Assembly: GCA_900768245.1 (NCBI GenBank)
Contig: CAAGCE010000048.1
Span: 1 to 23,459, forward strand
DNA length: 23,459 nt
Source: Oscillospiraceae bacterium
GTDB lineage: Bacteria; Bacillota; Clostridia; Oscillospirales; Ruminococcaceae
Direction of reading: 5' to 3'
A model generated the notes under the pieces. It worked only from the letters and a program-made list of their open reading frames with translations, was not told the DNA's origin and searched no databases. Below are positions 7,625 through 15,604 of the stretch, in pieces (position 1 is the stretch's first letter; each line of letters begins with the position of its first letter). The translations under genes and the position numbers were made by a program.

Positions 7625-8647
7625 TTATATTTCCTCCAGCGAAAGTGTTGCAACAGCATTGAGCGTCATATCACCGCGGTGTCCCGCAAGGTAGTCATAA
7701 TAAGCCTGACAGCCTATCATTGCCGCATTGTCGCCGCAAAGGTAAAGGGGCGGCATATAAAGCTTGAAGCCGTTTTTCTTACATTCCCTTTCAAGAAGCG
7801 AGCGTATACCGCTGTTTGCCGAAACACCGCCTGCAAGAGCAACAGTCTTGTAGCCGTATGCTTTTGCTGCGGCTATTGTTTTGCTTACAAGTATTTCCGA
7901 TATGGTTTTCTGGAATGAAGCTGCCATATCGTTTTTGTTTATCTCAATGCCTTTTTGTTCGGCATTGTGTACGGTGTTTATTACGGCGGTTTTAAGTCCG
8001 CTGAATGAGAAATCAAACTCGCTGCCGTTTATTTTCGGGTGCGGCAGCTTGTATGCATTTGGGTCGCCGCTCTGTGCTGCTTTGTCTATCTGAACACCGC
8101 CGGGATAGCAGAAGCCGAGAACTCTTGCTGCCTTGTCAAAGGCCTCGCCTGCGGCATCGTCGTGGGTACGTCCGATAACGTGGAACTTGGTGTAGTCCTT
8201 TACTTCGATTATATGTGAATGTCCGCCGCTTGCAACAAGGCAGAGATAAGGCGGTTTCAGCGGCTCGTCGCTTTCGGCAGAAGCAAGATAGTTTGCGGCA
8301 ATGTGTCCCGCAATATGATGCACGGGGATAAGGGGTTTGTCCGCTGCCATAGCAAGTCCCTTTGCAAAGCTTACGCCCACAAGCAGCGCACCGATAAGTC
8401 CGGGAGCATATGTTACGGCTATCGCATCAATACCATCAAGGTCTGTACCGGCATCGGACAAAGCCTTGTCAACAACGCCAAGTATATTTTCGCAATGACG
8501 TCTTGAAGCAAGCTCAGGAACGACGCCGCCGAATTTTTTATGTTCTTCTATCTGTGTTGAAACAACATTTGAGTGAATTTTCTTACCGTCCTCAATAACG
8601 GCTGCGGCAGTTTCGTCGCAGGAAGATTCAATTGCAAGTATCTTCAT
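7625..8647 (-). CDS. tsaD: tRNA N6-threonylcarbamoyladenosine transferase TsaD
   Basis: The 340-residue cytoplasmic enzyme transfers the threonylcarbamoyl group from TC-AMP to A37 of ANN-decoding tRNAs. The start MKILAIESSCDET is characteristic of TsaD (Kae1/Gcp). The metal-binding HxxxH is present as HHIAGH with His111 and His115, and a GGVSAN block lies near residue 270. The length is typical (about 335-345). AAGGAACAGAAA precedes the ATG. It is the last gene of a dus-rimI-tsaD operon, 15 bases after rimI, a common Firmicute pairing. The partners TsaB, TsaC and TsaE are not in the window. Confidence 0.96.
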   Translation of the reverse strand: MKILAIESSCDETAAAVIEDGKKIHSNVVSTQIEEHKKFGGVVPELASRRHCENILGVVDKALSDAGTDLDGIDAIAVTYAPGLIGALLVGVSFAKGLAMAADKPLIPVHHIAGHIAANYLASAESDEPLKPPYLCLVASGGHSHIIEVKDYTKFHVIGRTHDDAAGEAFDKAARVLGFCYPGGVQIDKAAQSGDPNAYKLPHPKINGSEFDFSFSGLKTAVINTVHNAEQKGIEINKNDMAASFQKTISEILVSKTIAAAKAYGYKTVALAGGVSANSGIRSLLERECKKNGFKLYMPPLYLCGDNAAMIGCQAYYDYLAGHRGDMTLNAVATLSLEEI

Positions 8648-8662
8648 TTTCTGTTCCTTTCT

Positions 8663-9097
8663 TCAAAAAGTCAGTGTCATCAATATAGCATTTTCAGTCG
8701 GGTCGGAGTAAAAATTTTTACGCATACCCACATTTTTATATCCAAGCTCAGAGTAAAGTGCAATTGCTCCCAAGTTGCTCTCACGCACTTCAAGAGTGAT
8801 GAATGAAGCGTTCGGCTTTACCCTTTCATAAAGAGCGTTAAGCAGTGCTTTTGCGATACCCTTTCGCCTGTATTCGGGCAGAACGGCAACATTGCTTATA
8901 CAGACCTCGTCAAGCACCGTTGAAGCCGTTACAAAGCCGCATATAACACCGTCCTGACGTGCGGCAAGGAATACAGAGCCTTTTGCGGCAAATTCAGCCC
9001 TGAATGAATTTATGCTCCAAGGGTCGGGGATACATTCCTTTTCGATCTCGGCAAGAGCGTCAAGGTCAGCTTCGGAAACGTTAAAAATATCAGCCAT
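8663..9097 (-). CDS. rimI: Ribosomal protein alanine N-acetyltransferase RimI family
   Basis: The 144-residue GNAT enzyme is of the RimI type, which in E. coli acetylates the N-terminus of ribosomal protein S18. It shows the acetyl-CoA loop VLPEYRRKGIAKALL around residues 71-85, LEVRESNLGAIALYSELGY in motif B, and FYSDPTENAILM at the C-terminus, close to the RimI YYxxPxEDAxxM ending. It overlaps the end of dus by eight bases (ATGGCTGA), and its ribosome site AAAGGCGG lies inside dus, which suggests translational coupling. Its position before tsaD matches the usual tsaB-rimI-tsaD neighbourhood. Other N-terminal targets are possible. Confidence 0.9.
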   Translation of the reverse strand: MADIFNVSEADLDALAEIEKECIPDPWSINSFRAEFAAKGSVFLAARQDGVICGFVTASTVLDEVCISNVAVLPEYRRKGIAKALLNALYERVKPNASFITLEVRESNLGAIALYSELGYKNVGMRKNFYSDPTENAILMTLTF

Positions 9098-10073
9098 TTT
9101 CGCTGCCGCCTTTCATTACCTCATCGCAGATAGCTTTAAGGTCGTCCATTGAACTGAGATTGCCGCAGTGGTTTCTCAGCTCGGCGGCATTTGGCATACC
9201 TTTCAGATAAAAGGCACACTGACGGCGAAGCTCACTCATAGCGGTGCGCAGACCCTTGTATTCAACAGCAAGCTCAGCCTGATGCATCATAGCTTCAAGA
9301 CGTTTTTCAAGGGTCGGCTCGGGGAGAAGCTCGCCTGTTTCGAGATAGTGCTTTATCTGACCGAAGATCCAAGGCTTTCCGTAGCTTCCTCTGCCGACCA
9401 TAACAAGGTCGCAGCCTGTGACGCGGTACATTTCCGCAGCCGTTTCGGGAGAAGTGACGTCGCCGTTTCCGATAACGGGAATGTTGACAGCCTCCTTGAC
9501 CTTGCGGATAATGTCCCAGTCAGCCTTGCCGTGGTACATCTGATTTTTGGTGCGGCCGTGAACGGCAACAGCGGAAGCGCCTGCCTGCTCCATAAGAACG
9601 GCAAATCCCACAGCGTTGACATTTTCCTCGTCCCAGCCTTTGCGGATCTTCACGGTAACGGGAACATCGGAGTTCCTGACAGCCGCACGGACTATCTCCG
9701 CTGCAGTTTCGGGAGTTCGCATAAGAGCCGAACCGCTGCCGTTTCCTGCTATCTTAGGAACAGGGCAGCCCATATTGATGTCCAGTATATCGGGCTTGTA
9801 TTTCATAAGCATAGCCGCAGCCTTTCCGACGAATTCTGGGTCGTCGCCGAAGAGCTGCAAAGCGTAAGGACGTTCGGAATCAAGAACGGTGCAAAGCTCC
9901 TCGGTCTTTCTGTCGGAGTAGCAAAGACCCTTAGCGGAGATCATTTCCGAAACCATATAAGCCGCACCGTATTCCTTGCATACAGCACGGTAAGCACGGT
10001 CAGCCACCGAAGCCATAGGCGCAAGAGCGGCAGTTTTTTCTATTTTAACATTGCCGATAAAAATATGATCCAT
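9090..10073 (-). CDS. dusB: tRNA-dihydrouridine synthase, DusB type
   Basis: The 327-residue FMN-dependent enzyme reduces specific uridines in the tRNA D-loop to dihydrouridine using NADPH. It is a TIM barrel beginning with LAPMASVADRAYR, then NMGCPVPKI with the catalytic Cys103, AVHGRTKNQMYHGKADW with FMN/tRNA-contacting residues near 195, and PVIGNGDVTS and VMVGRGSYGKPWIF for phosphate binding. The order and length match Firmicute DusB. AGAAGG lies five bases before ATG. It is the first gene of the dusB-rimI-tsaD operon, so the operon links tRNA modification (D, t6A) with protein acetylation. The target uridine position is inferred from family only. Confidence 0.92.
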   Translation of the reverse strand: MDHIFIGNVKIEKTAALAPMASVADRAYRAVCKEYGAAYMVSEMISAKGLCYSDRKTEELCTVLDSERPYALQLFGDDPEFVGKAAAMLMKYKPDILDINMGCPVPKIAGNGSGSALMRTPETAAEIVRAAVRNSDVPVTVKIRKGWDEENVNAVGFAVLMEQAGASAVAVHGRTKNQMYHGKADWDIIRKVKEAVNIPVIGNGDVTSPETAAEMYRVTGCDLVMVGRGSYGKPWIFGQIKHYLETGELLPEPTLEKRLEAMMHQAELAVEYKGLRTAMSELRRQCAFYLKGMPNAAELRNHCGNLSSMDDLKAICDEVMKGGSENG

Positions 10074-10106
10074 AAAAACCTTCTGAATATTATTTTTATA
10101 ATATTT

Positions 10107-10130
10107 AATTGCAGTAATAATTGCAGTAAT
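10107..10130 (-). repeat. Perfect tandem 12-base direct repeat in the dusB leader
   Basis: AATTGCAGTAAT occurs twice without a gap (10107-10118, 10119-10130). It lies just downstream of a minus-strand TATAAT (10136-10141), so it would fall at the start of the dusB transcript. It could be an operator or a replication-slippage duplication. Confidence 0.6.
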
Positions 10131-10135
10131 AACTT

Positions 10136-10141
10136 ATTATA
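10136..10141 (-). promoter_or_regulatory. Probable -10 box of dusB-rimI-tsaD
   Basis: TATAAT on the minus strand, 62 bases upstream of the dusB ATG. The -35 position (TTTAAT after a 17-base spacer) is only a partial match. Confidence 0.45.
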
Positions 10142-10239
10142 ACATAAAACGCAAAGAAATTAAACGTTTCACAAAATAAATTTTGCACGAAAATACCGTA
10201 TAAGCAAGCTGTTTCACTATATAAGGTGCTAAAATAACG

Positions 10240-10406
10240 TATAATACTAATAACCATTTAACCTATGGATAAAATACGGCAGCTATAATACGCCCACTCT
10301 GCATCAAACTCCCTTGAAAGGCGGCAGCCTGTCTGCGGTCGGATTTCTTTGATTGGACGTATTCTATCCACCGTCTTTATCCATAGAACAAATGGTTATT
10401 AGTATA
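10240..10406 (-). ncRNA. Structured element copy 1 (candidate ncRNA or structured mobile element)
   Basis: Read on the minus strand this 167-base element opens with TATACTAAT and closes with ATTAGTATTATA. The outer stem pairs AACCATTT with AAATGGTT. Next comes GTTCTAT opposite ATAGGTT, then GGATAAA/TTTATCC. After an internal loop ATACGTCC pairs with GGGCGTAT. The core carries CCAATCAA, CGAC, a small GC hairpin and the unpaired-looking GCAGAGTGGG. The second copy at 20629-20793 has the same plan, length and core, but different bases in the stems that remain paired. It lies upstream of dusB in the same orientation. I do not recognise a named RNA family, and no T-run follows. A transposon-like unit with terminal inverted repeats is the alternative. 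Confidence 0.8.
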
Positions 10407-10434
10407 ATTACTGCTGTGCGGCACAAAAGCAGCA

Positions 10435-10500
10435 GTGCCGTACTGCCGCCGCGGGTACTTTCTTTGGGTCCGCACTTTCTTGGGCGCGGTCTAATAAAAA
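10435..10500 (-). repeat. Dispersed 3'-flank repeat, family B, copy 1
   Basis: A 66-base block reading, on the plus strand, GTGCCGTACTGCCGCCGCGG, then TTTCTTTGGGT, CGCACTTTCTTGG and TCTAATAAAAA. It aligns with the reverse complement of 23301-23366 at nearly every position. It shares the CCGCCGCGG motif with family A and lies behind atpC. Confidence 0.85.
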
Positions 10501-10511
10501 ATAAAAAAACT

Positions 10512-10536
10512 AAAAGTCAGCACAAACTGACCTTTT
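10512..10536 (-). repeat. Hairpin repeat, copy 2 (terminator-like on minus strand)
   Basis: AAAAGTCAG pairs with CTGACCTTTT with one bulged C around CACAAA. On the minus strand it is followed by AGTTTTTTTATTTTTT, a good terminator shape that would back up the atpC terminator. It matches 85-110. Confidence 0.7.
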
Positions 10537-10559
10537 TGAAGCATAAGCCGAGGTGCAAT

Positions 10560-10586
10560 AATTCTTAATTCTTAATTTTTAATTCT
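10560..10586 (-). repeat. AT-rich 27-base repeat, copy 2
   Basis: Identical to 134-160. It lies between the atpC terminator and the hairpin repeat, the same order as behind the symporter gene. Confidence 0.8.
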
Positions 10587-10591
10587 GCATT

Positions 10592-10625
10592 AAACAAAAC
10601 ACTGCCCCAAATTGCTTTGAGGCAG
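10592..10625 (-). terminator. Terminator of the ATP synthase operon
   Basis: On the minus strand CTGCCTCAAA pairs with TTTGGGGCAG (10 pairs, one U-G) around GCAA, followed by TGTTTTGTTT. It starts 12 bases after the atpC stop. Confidence 0.9.
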
Positions 10626-10637
10626 CCGCTTTGTTTT

Positions 10638-11048
10638 TTATTTTATCATTGAGTGAACGCTGATTCGGTTCAACGCACGCTTTAATTTAAGCTCGGCTAT
10701 ATCAAGCTCGTGCTTATCTTTTAGCTGTTCAAGCTTACGGCGTGCTTCCTCCTCAGAGCGTTTTGCCCATTCGACATCGATCTCGTCTGCCCATTCTACG
10801 GCATTGGCGATTATCGACACCTTGTTATCTCCGACCTTTAACAAGCCTGTGGACAATGCCGCTATTTTATAGCTTCCGTCCTCAGTCTTTATTTTTAACG
10901 GTCCGGACGGCAGATCCGCAACAAGGCTTGTATGGTTCGCTAAGACACCTATATCGCCTGCTGCGGTCCTGACAATTATCTGGGAGGTTTCGTCGTCGAA
11001 GAATACTTTTTCGGGCGTAATAACAGTTAATTTAAATTGTGCTGCCAT
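10638..11048 (-). CDS. atpC: F1Fo ATP synthase subunit epsilon
   Basis: The 136-residue protein is part of the central stalk and links gamma to the c-ring; it can inhibit ATP hydrolysis. An N-terminal beta-sandwich (FKLTVITPEKVFFDDETSQIIVRTAAGDIGVLANHTSLVADL) is followed by a C-terminal helical hairpin (about 88-136). This is the normal two-domain form. The start MAAQFKLTVITPE has GGAGGGTCAGAG upstream. It is the last gene of the operon, 45 bases after atpD. Confidence 0.96.
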   Translation of the reverse strand: MAAQFKLTVITPEKVFFDDETSQIIVRTAAGDIGVLANHTSLVADLPSGPLKIKTEDGSYKIAALSTGLLKVGDNKVSIIANAVEWADEIDVEWAKRSEEEARRKLEQLKDKHELDIAELKLKRALNRISVHSMIK

Positions 11049-11093
11049 TTAACTCTGACCCTCCTTGAAAGCGTTCGGGGGAGTATCTCCCGA

Positions 11094-12494
11094 TCAAGCC
11101 TCCGACTTCTTTGCCTTTTCCACTGCTTCGTCGATAGTTCCGACAAAGAGGAATGCGGATTCAGGAAGATCGTCGTGCATACCTTCGATTATCTCTCTGA
11201 AGCCTCTGATCGTTTCCTTCAGCGGCACATATTTGCCCTCATAGCCTGTGAACTGCTCCGCAACGGAGAATGGCTGTGAAAGGAAACGCTGTATCTTTCT
11301 CGCTCTGGATACGATAAGCTTATCTTCATCGGAAAGCTCGTCCATACCCATAATAGCGATAATATCCTGAAGCTCTGTATAACGCTGGAGAATATTCTGT
11401 ACATCTCGTGCAACCTTGTAATGCTCTTCGCCTACGATGTCAGGTGAGAGTATTCTTGATGTTGAATCAAGCGGGTCAACAGCAGGGTAAATACCGAGAG
11501 ATGCAATATCTCTGGAAAGTACCGTTGTTGCGTCAAGATGTGCGAATGTAGTTGCAGGAGCAGGGTCGGTAAGGTCATCGGCAGGAACATATACAGCCTG
11601 TACCGATGTGATAGAGCCCTTGCTTGTTGATGTGATACGCTCCTGAAGAGCACCCATTTCCGTTGCAAGTGTAGGCTGATAGCCAACGGCTGACGGCATA
11701 CGTCCGAGAAGTGCTGAAACCTCAGAACCCGCCTGTGTGAAACGGAAGATGTTATCAATGAAGAGAAGAACGTCCTGTCCCTCTACATCACGGAAATATT
11801 CCGCCATTGTAAGTCCCGAAAGACCTACTCTCATTCTTGCTCCCGGAGGCTCGTTCATCTGACCGTAAACGAGAACGGTCTTGTCGATAACTCCTGATTC
11901 TGTCATTTCGTTATAAAGGTCGTTGCCCTCACGGGTTCTCTCGCCTACGCCTGTGAAAACGGAGATACCGCCGTGCTGGTTTGCGACGTTATTGATAAGC
12001 TCCTGGATAAGAACTGTTTTGCCTACGCCCGCACCGCCGAAAAGACCGATCTTACCGCCTTTAAGGTATGGGCAGATAAGGTCGATTACCTTGATACCTG
12101 TTTCAAGTATCTCATTAGCGGCAACCTGTTCTTCATATGAAGGCGGGTCACGGTGGATAGGCCAATGCTCCTTTGTTTCGGGAGCAGGCTTGTTGTCAAC
12201 AGGCTCGCCGAGAAGATTGAATATTCTTCCCAGAGTTTCTCTGCCGACAGGAACGGTGATAGGGCTGCCTGTGTCAACTGCGTCAATACCTCTTACAAGA
12301 CCGTCTGTTGAGGACATTGCAATGCAGCGTACAACGTCGTCGCCGATATGCTGGGCAACTTCGCAGACAAGCTTAACGCCGTTATTGTCAATTTCAATTG
12401 CATTCAGAAGATTCGGGAGGTGATCCTTTTCAAATCGGATGTCGACAACCGCACCGATGATCTGGACTACCTTACCGATATTTTTCTGTGGCAT
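11094..12494 (-). CDS. atpD: F1Fo ATP synthase subunit beta
   Basis: The 466-residue catalytic subunit of F1 makes ATP from ADP and phosphate at the alpha/beta interfaces. It shows the Walker A motif GGAGVGKTVLI near residue 155, GERTREGNDLY, the DELSEED-loop equivalent (GMDELSDEDKLIV near 385) and the ALLGRMPSAVGYQPTLATEMG block. I place the start at ATG 12494 with GAGGTGATTATTTG upstream. A TTG three bases earlier is in frame but lies closer to the ribosome site. It lies between atpG and atpC. Confidence 0.97.
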   Translation of the reverse strand: MPQKNIGKVVQIIGAVVDIRFEKDHLPNLLNAIEIDNNGVKLVCEVAQHIGDDVVRCIAMSSTDGLVRGIDAVDTGSPITVPVGRETLGRIFNLLGEPVDNKPAPETKEHWPIHRDPPSYEEQVAANEILETGIKVIDLICPYLKGGKIGLFGGAGVGKTVLIQELINNVANQHGGISVFTGVGERTREGNDLYNEMTESGVIDKTVLVYGQMNEPPGARMRVGLSGLTMAEYFRDVEGQDVLLFIDNIFRFTQAGSEVSALLGRMPSAVGYQPTLATEMGALQERITSTSKGSITSVQAVYVPADDLTDPAPATTFAHLDATTVLSRDIASLGIYPAVDPLDSTSRILSPDIVGEEHYKVARDVQNILQRYTELQDIIAIMGMDELSDEDKLIVSRARKIQRFLSQPFSVAEQFTGYEGKYVPLKETIRGFREIIEGMHDDLPESAFLFVGTIDEAVEKAKKSEA

Positions 12495-12542
12495 CAAATA
12501 ATCACCTCGTTAAATAATGTGGCAGCAAGATGACTGTGCATC

Positions 12543-13403
12543 TTACTCCTGTGCAGCCGCACCGCCCACGATCTCGGTAATTTCCTGTGTGATCGAGGAC
12601 TGACGGGCACGGTTATAAACCAGCGACAGGTGAGAAATCATTTCATTGGCGTTGTCAGACGCATTTTCCATTGCTGTACGTCTTGCAGCCTGTTCAGCCG
12701 CAAAGCTGTCAACAACAGCACCGAAGATGATACCTGTAATATATTTCGGAACAATGGCATTGAAAACTGCCTCTGCCGACGGTTCATAGATCGGCAGCTC
12801 CTTACGTCTGATATGGTCATCGGAAATGTCAACAGGCAGGATAGCCAGTGACTGTGCCTGCTGGACAAGCGGAGAAACAAACTCTGTGCTGAAAAGCTCA
12901 ACACGGTCTATCTCACCGTTTTCATAAGGGGTAACAATGTCGTCGGCAATAGCGGCGGCATGGTTTATCCTCAGATCCTCGCCTATATTTATATAGGACT
13001 TGACCACATCATAGCCATGCTTGGTGAAATACTCGGCAGATTTTTTGCCTATGGCGAGTATCTTCACATCACATTCATCAAGCTCTTTGATACGTGCTTC
13101 GGCAAGCTTTATAACATTGGAGTTGAAGCCGCCTGCAAGACCTCTGTCGCCTGCGATGACCACAAGCATAACTGTTTTGACCTTACGGTTATGTGTATAG
13201 GGAGATAAAAATCCGGCATTTTCGGATTGTATATCGCACATTGTTTCATAGAGTGCATTGAAGAAAGGACGTGCGTTATCGGCTTTTTCCTTGGCTTTTC
13301 TCAGCTTTGAGGAAGAAACGACCTCCATTGCCTTGGTGATCTGCAATGTAGACTCAACGCTTTTTATACGCCTTTTAATGCTTTTCATATTTCCGGAAGC
13401 CAA
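12543..13403 (-). CDS. atpG: F1Fo ATP synthase subunit gamma (TTG start)
   Basis: The 286-residue central shaft protein rotates inside the alpha3beta3 ring. N-terminal MKSIKRRIKSVESTLQITKAMEVVSSSKLRKA and C-terminal MENASDNANEMISHLSLVYNRARQSSITQEITEIVGGA are the conserved gamma coiled-coil arms. Starting at TTG 13403 (GGAGGGTG seven bases upstream) gives MASGNMKSIKRR, which matches the family's usual N-terminus. The internal ATG 13388 would have no ribosome site at normal spacing. A TTG start may lower its yield relative to neighbouring subunits (inference). Confidence 0.95.
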   Translation of the reverse strand: MASGNMKSIKRRIKSVESTLQITKAMEVVSSSKLRKAKEKADNARPFFNALYETMCDIQSENAGFLSPYTHNRKVKTVMLVVIAGDRGLAGGFNSNVIKLAEARIKELDECDVKILAIGKKSAEYFTKHGYDVVKSYINIGEDLRINHAAAIADDIVTPYENGEIDRVELFSTEFVSPLVQQAQSLAILPVDISDDHIRRKELPIYEPSAEAVFNAIVPKYITGIIFGAVVDSFAAEQAARRTAMENASDNANEMISHLSLVYNRARQSSITQEITEIVGGAAAQE

Positions 13404-13442
13404 TTTAACACCCTCCTTTACTTTTTGATAAGAGCGGACATT

Positions 13443-14960
13443 TTACTGCTTGTCAGCCATAAACTTCTTGACGAAATCGGAGAGAGCCTCTTTGAGCTTG
13501 TTCTCTGTTTCCTCGGAAAGAACGCCCGTTGTCTTTATCGCTTCTGTAATATCGGGGTTGGTTTCGGCAATATACTTAAACATTTCGTCCTGGAATTCCT
13601 GAACGAGGTCCAGAGGAATATCGTGGAGATAGTTATGAGTTACCGCATAGATGATAAGCACCTGATTTTCAACGGAGATAGGTGAGTTTCTGTCCTGCTT
13701 GAGGACTTCAACAACACGTTCACCGAGAGCAAGACGCTCCTTTGTATCCTTATCGAGATCAGAACCGAACTGTGAGAAGGACTGAAGCTCACGGTACTGT
13801 GAATAGGTCAGCTTCAAAGAGCCTGAAACCTTTTTCATAGCCTTTATCTGAGCCGCACCGCCAACTCGTGAAACAGAGATACCCGGGTTTACAGCAGGAC
13901 GAACGCCTGAGTTGAAGAGATCTGTTTCAAGGAATATCTGACCGTCGGTGATGGAAATAACGTTTGTAGGGATATATGCGGAAACGTCGCCCGCCTGAGT
14001 TTCGATGATAGGAAGGGCAGTAAGTGAGCCGCCGCCGTAATTTTCGTTCAGGTTGCAGGCACGTTCAAGAAGACGTGAATGGAGATAGAATACATCACCT
14101 GGGTAAGCTTCACGTCCCGGCGGTCTTTTAAGGAGCAGGGAAAGTGTACGGTAAGCAACGGCGTGCTTTGATAAGTCGTCATAAACGCAGAGCACGTCTT
14201 TACCCTGTTCAAGGAAGTATTCACCCATTGCACAGCCTGAGTAAGGGGCAATGTACTGTAACGGAGCAAGCTCGGAAGCTGTTGCGGAAACTACGATAGT
14301 GTAGTCCATAGCGCCGTTCTTCTCGAGAGTTTCAACTACGTTTGCAACAGTCGAACGCTTCTGACCGATAGCGACATAGATACAGATAACGTTCTGACCC
14401 TTCTGGTTGATAATAGTATCAAGAGCGATAGCAGTTTTACCTGTCTGACGGTCGCCGATGATAAGTTCACGCTGACCTCTGCCGATAGGGATCATTGAGT
14501 CGATAGCCTTGATACCTGTCTGCAGCGGGCGGTTTACGGATTTTCTTGTGATGATACCGAGAGCAGTTCTTTCGATAGGCATAGTCTTATCTGTGAGGAT
14601 AGGACCTTTACCGTCGATAGCCTGTCCCAATGAGTTTACGACACGTCCGAGAAGCTCTTCACCCACAGGTACTGACATAATTCTGCCTGTACGCTTTACG
14701 GTGTCGCCCTCTTTAATGTTGACATCGGAACCGAGCATAACAGCACCGACAAAGTCACGCTCAAGGTTAAGAGCCATAGCGTAGACTCCGCCCTCAAATT
14801 CGAGGAGCTCTCCCGACATACACTTATCAAGTCCGTGTACTTTAGCGATACCGTCGCCGACTGTGACAACGGTGCCCGTATCGGAAAGTTCGATCTTGGA
14901 GCTGTAGTTTTTGATCTGCTCTTTAATGATACCGGTAATTTCATCCGGGCGTAAATCCAT
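13443..14960 (-). CDS. atpA: F1Fo ATP synthase subunit alpha
   Basis: The 505-residue F1 subunit binds non-catalytic nucleotides and forms the alpha3beta3 ring. It begins MDLRPDEITGIIKEQI, the usual Firmicute alpha N-terminus. It shows the P-loop GDRQTGKTAIA near residue 170 and ALGIITRKSVNRPLQTGIKAID before it, and YPGDVFYLHSRLLERA and VNPGISVSRVGGAAQ after it. Its length is normal. The ribosome site (AGTTGGTG) is weak. A small hairpin at 14990-15005 lies in the 78-base gap from atpH, the longest gap in the operon. Confidence 0.97.
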   Translation of the reverse strand: MDLRPDEITGIIKEQIKNYSSKIELSDTGTVVTVGDGIAKVHGLDKCMSGELLEFEGGVYAMALNLERDFVGAVMLGSDVNIKEGDTVKRTGRIMSVPVGEELLGRVVNSLGQAIDGKGPILTDKTMPIERTALGIITRKSVNRPLQTGIKAIDSMIPIGRGQRELIIGDRQTGKTAIALDTIINQKGQNVICIYVAIGQKRSTVANVVETLEKNGAMDYTIVVSATASELAPLQYIAPYSGCAMGEYFLEQGKDVLCVYDDLSKHAVAYRTLSLLLKRPPGREAYPGDVFYLHSRLLERACNLNENYGGGSLTALPIIETQAGDVSAYIPTNVISITDGQIFLETDLFNSGVRPAVNPGISVSRVGGAAQIKAMKKVSGSLKLTYSQYRELQSFSQFGSDLDKDTKERLALGERVVEVLKQDRNSPISVENQVLIIYAVTHNYLHDIPLDLVQEFQDEMFKYIAETNPDITEAIKTTGVLSEETENKLKEALSDFVKKFMADKQ

Positions 14961-14989
14961 TAATTACACCAACTTTCAATTATGATTTA

Positions 14990-15005
14990 ACGGCTTAAAA
15001 GCCGT
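14990..15005 (-). promoter_or_regulatory. Intercistronic hairpin between atpH and atpA
   Basis: ACGGCTTTTAAGCCGT on the minus strand folds into a six- to seven-pair hairpin 29 bases before the atpA ATG. A second small stem (AGCCG/CGGCT) lies just upstream. It may protect or process the mRNA. There is no T-run, so it is not a terminator. Confidence 0.4.
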
Positions 15006-15038
15006 GCTTTTGCAGAAACGAGAGCCGAATGATACGGC

Positions 15039-15581
15039 TTATGCGATAGTTCCCTTTATCTGCTTCTGAATGGTCTCAAGACGGGTCTTGAGAGAGCCGT
15101 CCAGCATAGTATCGCCGTAATTGATGACCATTCCGTCGATAAGGGAGCTGTCTGTTTTTTCTTTAAGGATAACCTTCTTTTTATATACCGACTCCAGCTT
15201 TTTGAGAAGCTTGTCACGAAGCGCAGCACTAAGAGGAACGCTTGTTGTGACGGTAACTTCCGCAATGCCGCTGAGGTCATACCATCTTTCCCTGTAAGCG
15301 TCGGCAATTTCGGGGAGGAAGTCTGCACGGTTCTTTTCGGTCATAACGCAGATAAAATTATATACGATGTCCGAAACCTTACCCTTGAAGATCTTCTCCG
15401 TCATACCAAGCTTTTCGTCGATGCCTACTGTGGGAGCGTCGAGGATCTTTGCAAATCCGGGGTTTTCGCTCCATATTGTTTTCAGCGATTCAAGCTCGTT
15501 GAAAACCGTTTCGGCACAGTTCTGTTCGACTGCAAGTTCAAAGATAGCTTCAGAGTATACTTTTCCAATTGAACCTGTCAT
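15039..15581 (-). CDS. atpH: F1Fo ATP synthase subunit delta
   Basis: The 180-residue peripheral-stalk protein joins subunit b to the top of F1. It begins GSIGKVYSEAIFELAVEQN, a typical delta start, and ends with LIDGMVINYGDTMLDGSLKTRLETIQKQI, the conserved C-terminal GxxIxxxxxxxDxSxxxxL element. It starts 23 bases after atpF and precedes atpA. Confidence 0.94.
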   Translation of the reverse strand: MTGSIGKVYSEAIFELAVEQNCAETVFNELESLKTIWSENPGFAKILDAPTVGIDEKLGMTEKIFKGKVSDIVYNFICVMTEKNRADFLPEIADAYRERWYDLSGIAEVTVTTSVPLSAALRDKLLKKLESVYKKKVILKEKTDSSLIDGMVINYGDTMLDGSLKTRLETIQKQIKGTIA

Positions 15582-15604
15582 TCAGACCATACCTTTCTTC
15601 CCAA

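Larger units (their letters stand above)
10074..10637. other. Gene-free stretch of 564 bases
   Basis: From left to right it holds the dusB leader with a tandem 12-base repeat and a -10 box, a 167-base structured element, family B repeat copy 1, the hairpin repeat, the AT-rich 27-base repeat and the atpC terminator. Frames here translate only repeat sequence and no protein family is recognisable. Confidence 0.75.

Noticed and set aside
10353..10568. Plus-strand frame of 71 codons in the intergenic region beside atpC.
   Set aside because: It runs across the structured element and the family B repeat, has no ribosome site and no recognisable domain. It is best read as translated repeat sequence.
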